A stretch of 64,000 bases of DNA from Stomoxys calcitrans. Its lineage: Eukaryota; Arthropoda; Insecta; Diptera; Muscidae. Under the pieces are notes generated by a model that was not told the DNA's origin, did no database searches, and was given only the letters and a program-made list of their open reading frames with translations. Location: positions 23,190,643 to 23,254,642 of the forward strand of contig NC_081555.1 in the NCBI RefSeq assembly GCF_963082655.1, in the 5' to 3' direction. The position numbers were made by a program, and so were the translations under genes. Each line of letters begins with the position of its first letter. Positions within the stretch are counted from its first letter, which is position 1. Below, one piece after another: positions 59,394 through 64,000 of this stretch.

Positions 59394-62300
59394 AAAAATT
59401 TTTCGAGTTGAGTATACAGTATTGTAGATTATTGCAAAAAAATCGGATTAGTGCAAGTCCCATGTTTTTTCTTCAAAAAACAAGCTCAAAATCGTATAAT
59501 TATTATTGGAAAAATGGTAAAAAAAATCGAGGTGAGTTTGAAATTGCTGTAACATTGTTAGTTTTGCGAATTTCAAAATTCTGAGGACACCGTCGGATTC
59601 GTCAGGAAAATCCCTTTCTGTAATGGTGCTGGACGAAGCAATACTCTTTCCTATTTCCTTGAAAACTTTAGAGTATTGCTTCAAAATCGCATAATTAATA
59701 TCCAAAAAATTCAAAAAAACCAATGTGAGTTTGCAATTGCTGTAACTTCCTAAGTTTTGCAAACTTCACAATTTTTCAGACACCGTTGGATTCGTGGGGA
59801 AAATCTCTTTCCGTAGTGGTGCTGGATGAAGGAATAGTGTAAAGTTTTCTATGAAAAACATCGCAAAAATCAAATCTATTTTAGCGTAAAAATTCAAGGT
59901 CATTTTTAAGGTCAATAACGCTGTAACTCCTTCATTTTTTCGAATTTCGATCATTTTCCAGCATTCCGCAGTTCAAAATTCGAAAACGATTCGAACAATA
60001 AACAAAATTACGTGAAATTTCACATTTTATTTTTTTTGCATTTTTTTAGCAAAGGCTACCCCCTTATGAAATTTTTCAATTTTTGATGCGAAAAAATTTT
60101 TCGAGTTGAGTATACAGTATTGTAGATTATTGCAAAAAAATCGGATTAGTGCAAGTCCCATGTTTTTTCTTCAAAAAACAAGCTCAAAATCGTATAATTA
60201 TTATTGGAAAAATGGTAAAAAAAATCGAGGTGAGTTTGAAATTGCTGTAACATTGTTAGTTTTGCGAATTTCAAAATTCTGAGGACACCGTCGGATTCGT
60301 CAGGAAAATCCCTTTCTGTAATGGTGCTGGACGAAGCAATACTCTTTCCTATTTCCTTGAAAACTTTAGAGTATTGCTTCAAAATCGCATAATTAATATC
60401 CAAAAAATTCAAAAAAACCAATGTGAGTTTGCAATTGCTGTAACTTCCTAAGTTTTGCAAACTTCACAATTTTTCAGACACCGTTGGATTCGTGGGGAAA
60501 ATCTCTTTCCGTAGTGGTGCTGGATGAAGGAATAGTGTAAAGTTTTCTATGAAAAACATCGCAAAAATCAAATCTATTTTAGCGTAAAAATTCAAGGTCA
60601 TTTTTAAGGTCAATAACGCTGTAACTCCTTCATTTTTTCGAATTTCGATCATTTTCCAGCATTCCGCAGTTCGAAATTCGAAAACGATTCGAACAATAAA
60701 CAAAATTACGTGAAATTTCACATTTTATTTTTTTTGCATTTTTTTAGCAAAGGCTACCCCCCCTTATGAAATTTTTCAATTTTTGATGCGAAAAAATTTT
60801 TCGAGTTGAGTATACAGTATTGTAGATTATTGCAAAAAAATCGGATTAGTGCAAGTCCCATGTTTTTTCTTCAAAAAACAAGCTCAAAATCGTATAATTA
60901 TTATTGGAAAAATGGTAAAAAAAATCGAGGTGAGTTTGAAATTGCTGTAACATTGTTAGTTTTGCGAATTTCAAAATTCTGAGGACACCGTCGGATTCGT
61001 CAGGAAAATCCCTTTCTGTAATGGTGCTGGACGAAGCAATACTCTTTCCTATTTCCTTGAAAACTTTAGAGTATTGCTTCAAAATCGCATAATTAATATC
61101 CAAAAAATTCAAAAAAACCAATGTGAGTTTGCAATTGCTGTAACTTCCTAAGTTTTGCAAACTTCACAATTTTTCAGACACCGTTGGATTCGTGGGGAAA
61201 ATCTCTTTCCGTAGTGGTGCTGGATGAAGGAATAGTGTAAAGTTTTCTATGAAAAACATCGCAAAAATCAAATCTATTTTAGCGTAAAAATTCAAGGTCA
61301 TTTTTAAGGTCAATAACGCTGTAACTCCTTCATTTTTTCGAATTTCGATCATTTTCCAGCATTCCGCAGTTCGAAATTCGAAAACGATTCGAACAATAAA
61401 CAAAATTACGTGAAATTTCACATTTTATTTTTTTTGCATTTTTTTAGCAAAGGCTACCCCCTTATGAAATTTTTCAATTTTTGATGCGAAAAAATTTTTC
61501 GAGTTGAGTATACAGTATTGTAGATTATTGCAAAAAAATCGGATTAGTGCAAGTCCCATGTTTTTTCTTCAAAAAACAAGCTCAAAATCGTATAATTATT
61601 ATTGGAAAAATGGTAAAAAAAATCGAGGTGAGTTTGAAATTGCTGTAACATTGTTAGTTTTGCGAATTTCAAAATTCTGAGGACACCGTCGGATTCGTCA
61701 GGAAAATCCCTTTCTGTAATGGTGCTGGACGAAGCAATACTCTTTCCTATTTCCTTGAAAACTTTAGAGTATTGCTTCAAAATCGCATAATTAATATCCA
61801 AAAAATTCAAAAAAAACCAATGTGAGTTTGCAATTGCTGTAACTTCCTAAGTTTTGCAAACTTCACAATTTTTCAGACACCGTTGGATTCGTGGGGAAAA
61901 TCTCTTTCCGTAGTGGTGCTGGATGAAGGAATAGTGTAAAGTTTTCTATGAAAAACATCGCAAAAATCAAATCTATTTTAGCGTAAAAATTCAAGGTCAT
62001 TTTTAAGGTCAATAACGCTGTAACTCCTTCATTTTTTCGAATTTCGATCATTTTCCAGCATTCCGCAGTTCGAAATTCGAAAACGATTCGAACAATAAAC
62101 AAAATTACGTGAAATTTCACATTTTATTTTTTTTTGCATTTTTTTAGCAAAGGCTACCCCCTTATGAAATTTTTCAATTTTTGATGCGAAAAAATTTTTC
62201 GAGTTGAGTATACAGTATTGTAGATTATTGCAAAAAAATCGGATTAGTGCAAGTCCCATGTTTTTTCTTCAAAAAACAAGCTCAAAATCGTATAATTATT

Positions 62301-63909
62301 ATTGGAAAAATGGTTAAAAAAAATCGAGGTGAGTTTGAAATTGCTGTAACATTGTTAGTTTTGCGAATTTCAAAATTCTGAGGACACCGTCGGATTCGTC
62401 AGGAAAATCCCTTTCTGTAATGGTGCTGGACGAAGCAATACTCTTTCCTATTTCCTTGAAAACTTTAGAGTATTGCTTCAAAATCGCATAATTAATATCC
62501 AAAAAATTCAAAAAAACCAATGTGAGTTTGCAATTGCTGTAACTTCCTAAGTTTTGCAAACTTCACAATTTTTCAGACACCGTTGGATTCGTGGGGAAAA
62601 TCTCTTTCCGTAGTGGTGCTGGATGAAGGAATAGTGTAAAGTTTTCTATGAAAAACATCGCAAAAATCAAATCTATTTTAGCGTAAAAATTCAAGGTCAT
62701 TTTTAAGGTCAATAACGCTGTAACTCCTTCATTTTTTCGAATTTCGATCATTTTCCAGCATTCCGCAGTTCGAAATTCGAAAACGATTCGAACAATAAAC
62801 AAAATTACGTGAAATTTCACATTTTATTTTTTTTGCATTTTTTTAGCAAAGGCTACCCCCTTATGAAATTTTTCAATTTTTGATGCGAAAAAATTTTTCG
62901 AGTTGAGTATACAGTATTGTAGATTATTGCAAAAAAATCGGATTAGTGCAAGTCCCATGTTTTTTCTTCAAAAAACAAGCTCAAAATCGTATAATTATTA
63001 TTGGAAAAATGGTAAAAAAAATCGAGGTGAGTTTGAAATTGCTGTAACATTGTTAGTTTTGCGAATTTCAAAATTCTGAGGACACCGTCGGATTCGTCAG
63101 GAAAATCCCTTTCTGTAATGGTGCTGGACGAAGCAATACTCTTTCCTATTTCCTTGAAAACTTTAGAGTATTGCTTCAAAATCGCATAATTAATATCCAA
63201 AAAATTCAAAAAAACCAATGTGAGTTTGCAATTGCTGTAACTTCCTAAGTTTTGCAAACTTCACAATTTTTCAGACACCGTTGGATTCGTGGGGAAAATC
63301 TCTTTCCGTAGTGGTGCTGGATGAAGGAATAGTGTAAAGTTTTCTATGAAAAACATCGCAAAAATCAAATCTATTTTAGCGTAAAAATTCAAGGTCATTT
63401 TTAAGGTCAATAACGCTGTAACTCCTTCATTTTTTCGAATTTCGATCATTTTCCAGCATTCCGCAGTTCGAAATTCGAAAACGATTCGAACAATAAACAA
63501 AATTACGTGAAATTTCACATTTTATTTTTTTTGCATTTTTTTAGCAAAGGCTACCCCCTTATGAAATTTTTCAATTTTTGATGCGAAAAAATTTTTCGAG
63601 TTGAGTATACAGTATTGTAGATTATTGCAAAAAAATCGGATTAGTGCAAGTCCCATGTTTTTTCTTCAAAAAACAAGCTCAAAATCGTATAATTATTATT
63701 GGAAAAATGGTAAAAAAAATCGAGGTGAGTTTGAAATTGCTGTAACATTGTTAGTTTTGCGAATTTCAAAATTCTGAGGACACCGTCGGATTCGTCAGGA
63801 AAATCCCTTTCTGTAATGGTGCTGGACGAAGCAATACTCTTTCCTATTTCCTTGAAAACTTTAGAGTATTGCTTCAAAATCGCATAATTAATATCCAAAA
63901 AATTCAAAA

Positions 63910-64000
63910 CAAGTAAAAGCGTGCTAAGTTCGGCCGGGCCGAATCTTATATACCCTCCACCATGGATCGCATTTGTCAAGTTCTTTTCCCGGCATCTCTT
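63910..64000 (+). repeat. Start of a dispersed dipteran repeat at the array edge (partial)
   Basis: From about 63910 the sequence is unrelated to the satellite and much richer in G and C. It contains a palindrome ttcggccgggccgaa (63929-63943), then tcttatataccctccaccatgg and ttcttttcccggcatctctt. From memory, this motif combination occurs as a high-copy dispersed repeat in several fly genomes, but I cannot name the family or confirm it here. The element runs out of the window. The palindrome followed by a TATATA stretch could be part of a promoter or an end structure. Confidence 0.6.

Larger units (their letters stand above)
57010..63909. repeat. Satellite array, right part, ending at 63909
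   Basis: The same 698-bp unit resumes immediately after the retrotransposon, in the same phase and orientation as the left part, and continues for about 10 units. The first complete spacer (near 57356) and the two at 58706 and 59368 are shortened. Later units return to the 698-bp or 700-bp form. The array stops at about 63909, inside sub-monomer A just before its junction with B, where unrelated GC-richer sequence begins. Bases 57010-57022 are also the right copy of the retrotransposon target-site duplication. Confidence 0.96.

Noticed and set aside
63641..63979. 112-codon frame that joins the final dispersed repeat to the satellite
   Set aside because: It is chance read-through across the array edge; neither half is a known protein.

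Overview
The window is almost entirely one eukaryotic satellite DNA array, interrupted by a single non-LTR retrotransposon. It ends at a boundary with a dispersed repeat. I see no host protein-coding gene, tRNA or rRNA. The organism is most likely a brachyceran (higher) fly. The reasons are the jockey-type element with a Drosophila-style initiator plus downstream-element promoter, a final 90 bases that resemble a dispersed repeat I recall from dipteran genomes, and the AT-rich complex satellite. No species can be named from the sequence alone.

Layout. (1) 1-52826: about 75 head-to-tail copies of a 698-bp higher-order repeat. Each unit is built from three related sub-monomers, called here A (193 bp), B (181 bp) and C (about 190 bp plus about 134 bp of poorly matching spacer). 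Units are nearly identical. They differ mainly in a spacer that carries C5 or C7 tracts, an 18-bp deletion, or a 20-bp hairpin variant, plus occasional substitutions. Local blocks show recent amplification: three C7 units at 23.7-25.1 kb, a 2.87-kb four-unit duplication at 35.1-39.7 kb, and seven consecutive 700-bp C7 units at 47.6-51.8 kb. Between about 27.6 and 39.4 kb single-base indels are abnormally dense, which looks like poor consensus quality. (2) 52827-57009, minus strand: a full-length jockey-type LINE with an internal promoter, ORF1 (gag-like, three zinc knuckles), an overlapping ORF2 (endonuclease plus reverse transcriptase, key motifs intact), a polyadenylation signal and a poly(A) tail. 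A 13-bp target-site duplication of satellite sequence flanks it. (3) 57023-63909: the same satellite unit resumes in phase with about 10 more copies, three of which have a shortened spacer. (4) 63910-64000: the array stops within sub-monomer A and a GC-richer dispersed repeat begins.

The only genes that act together are the two retrotransposon ORFs. ORF1 should form the RNA-binding particle. ORF2 should nick target DNA and reverse-transcribe the element RNA. The intact reading frames, perfect target-site duplication and near-identical interrupted satellite unit all indicate a young insertion. A jockey-type element inside a homogenised satellite makes a pericentromeric or centromeric location plausible, but this is inference. 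The many 85- and 104-codon open frames on the minus strand are a by-product of repeat identity and are not annotated as genes.
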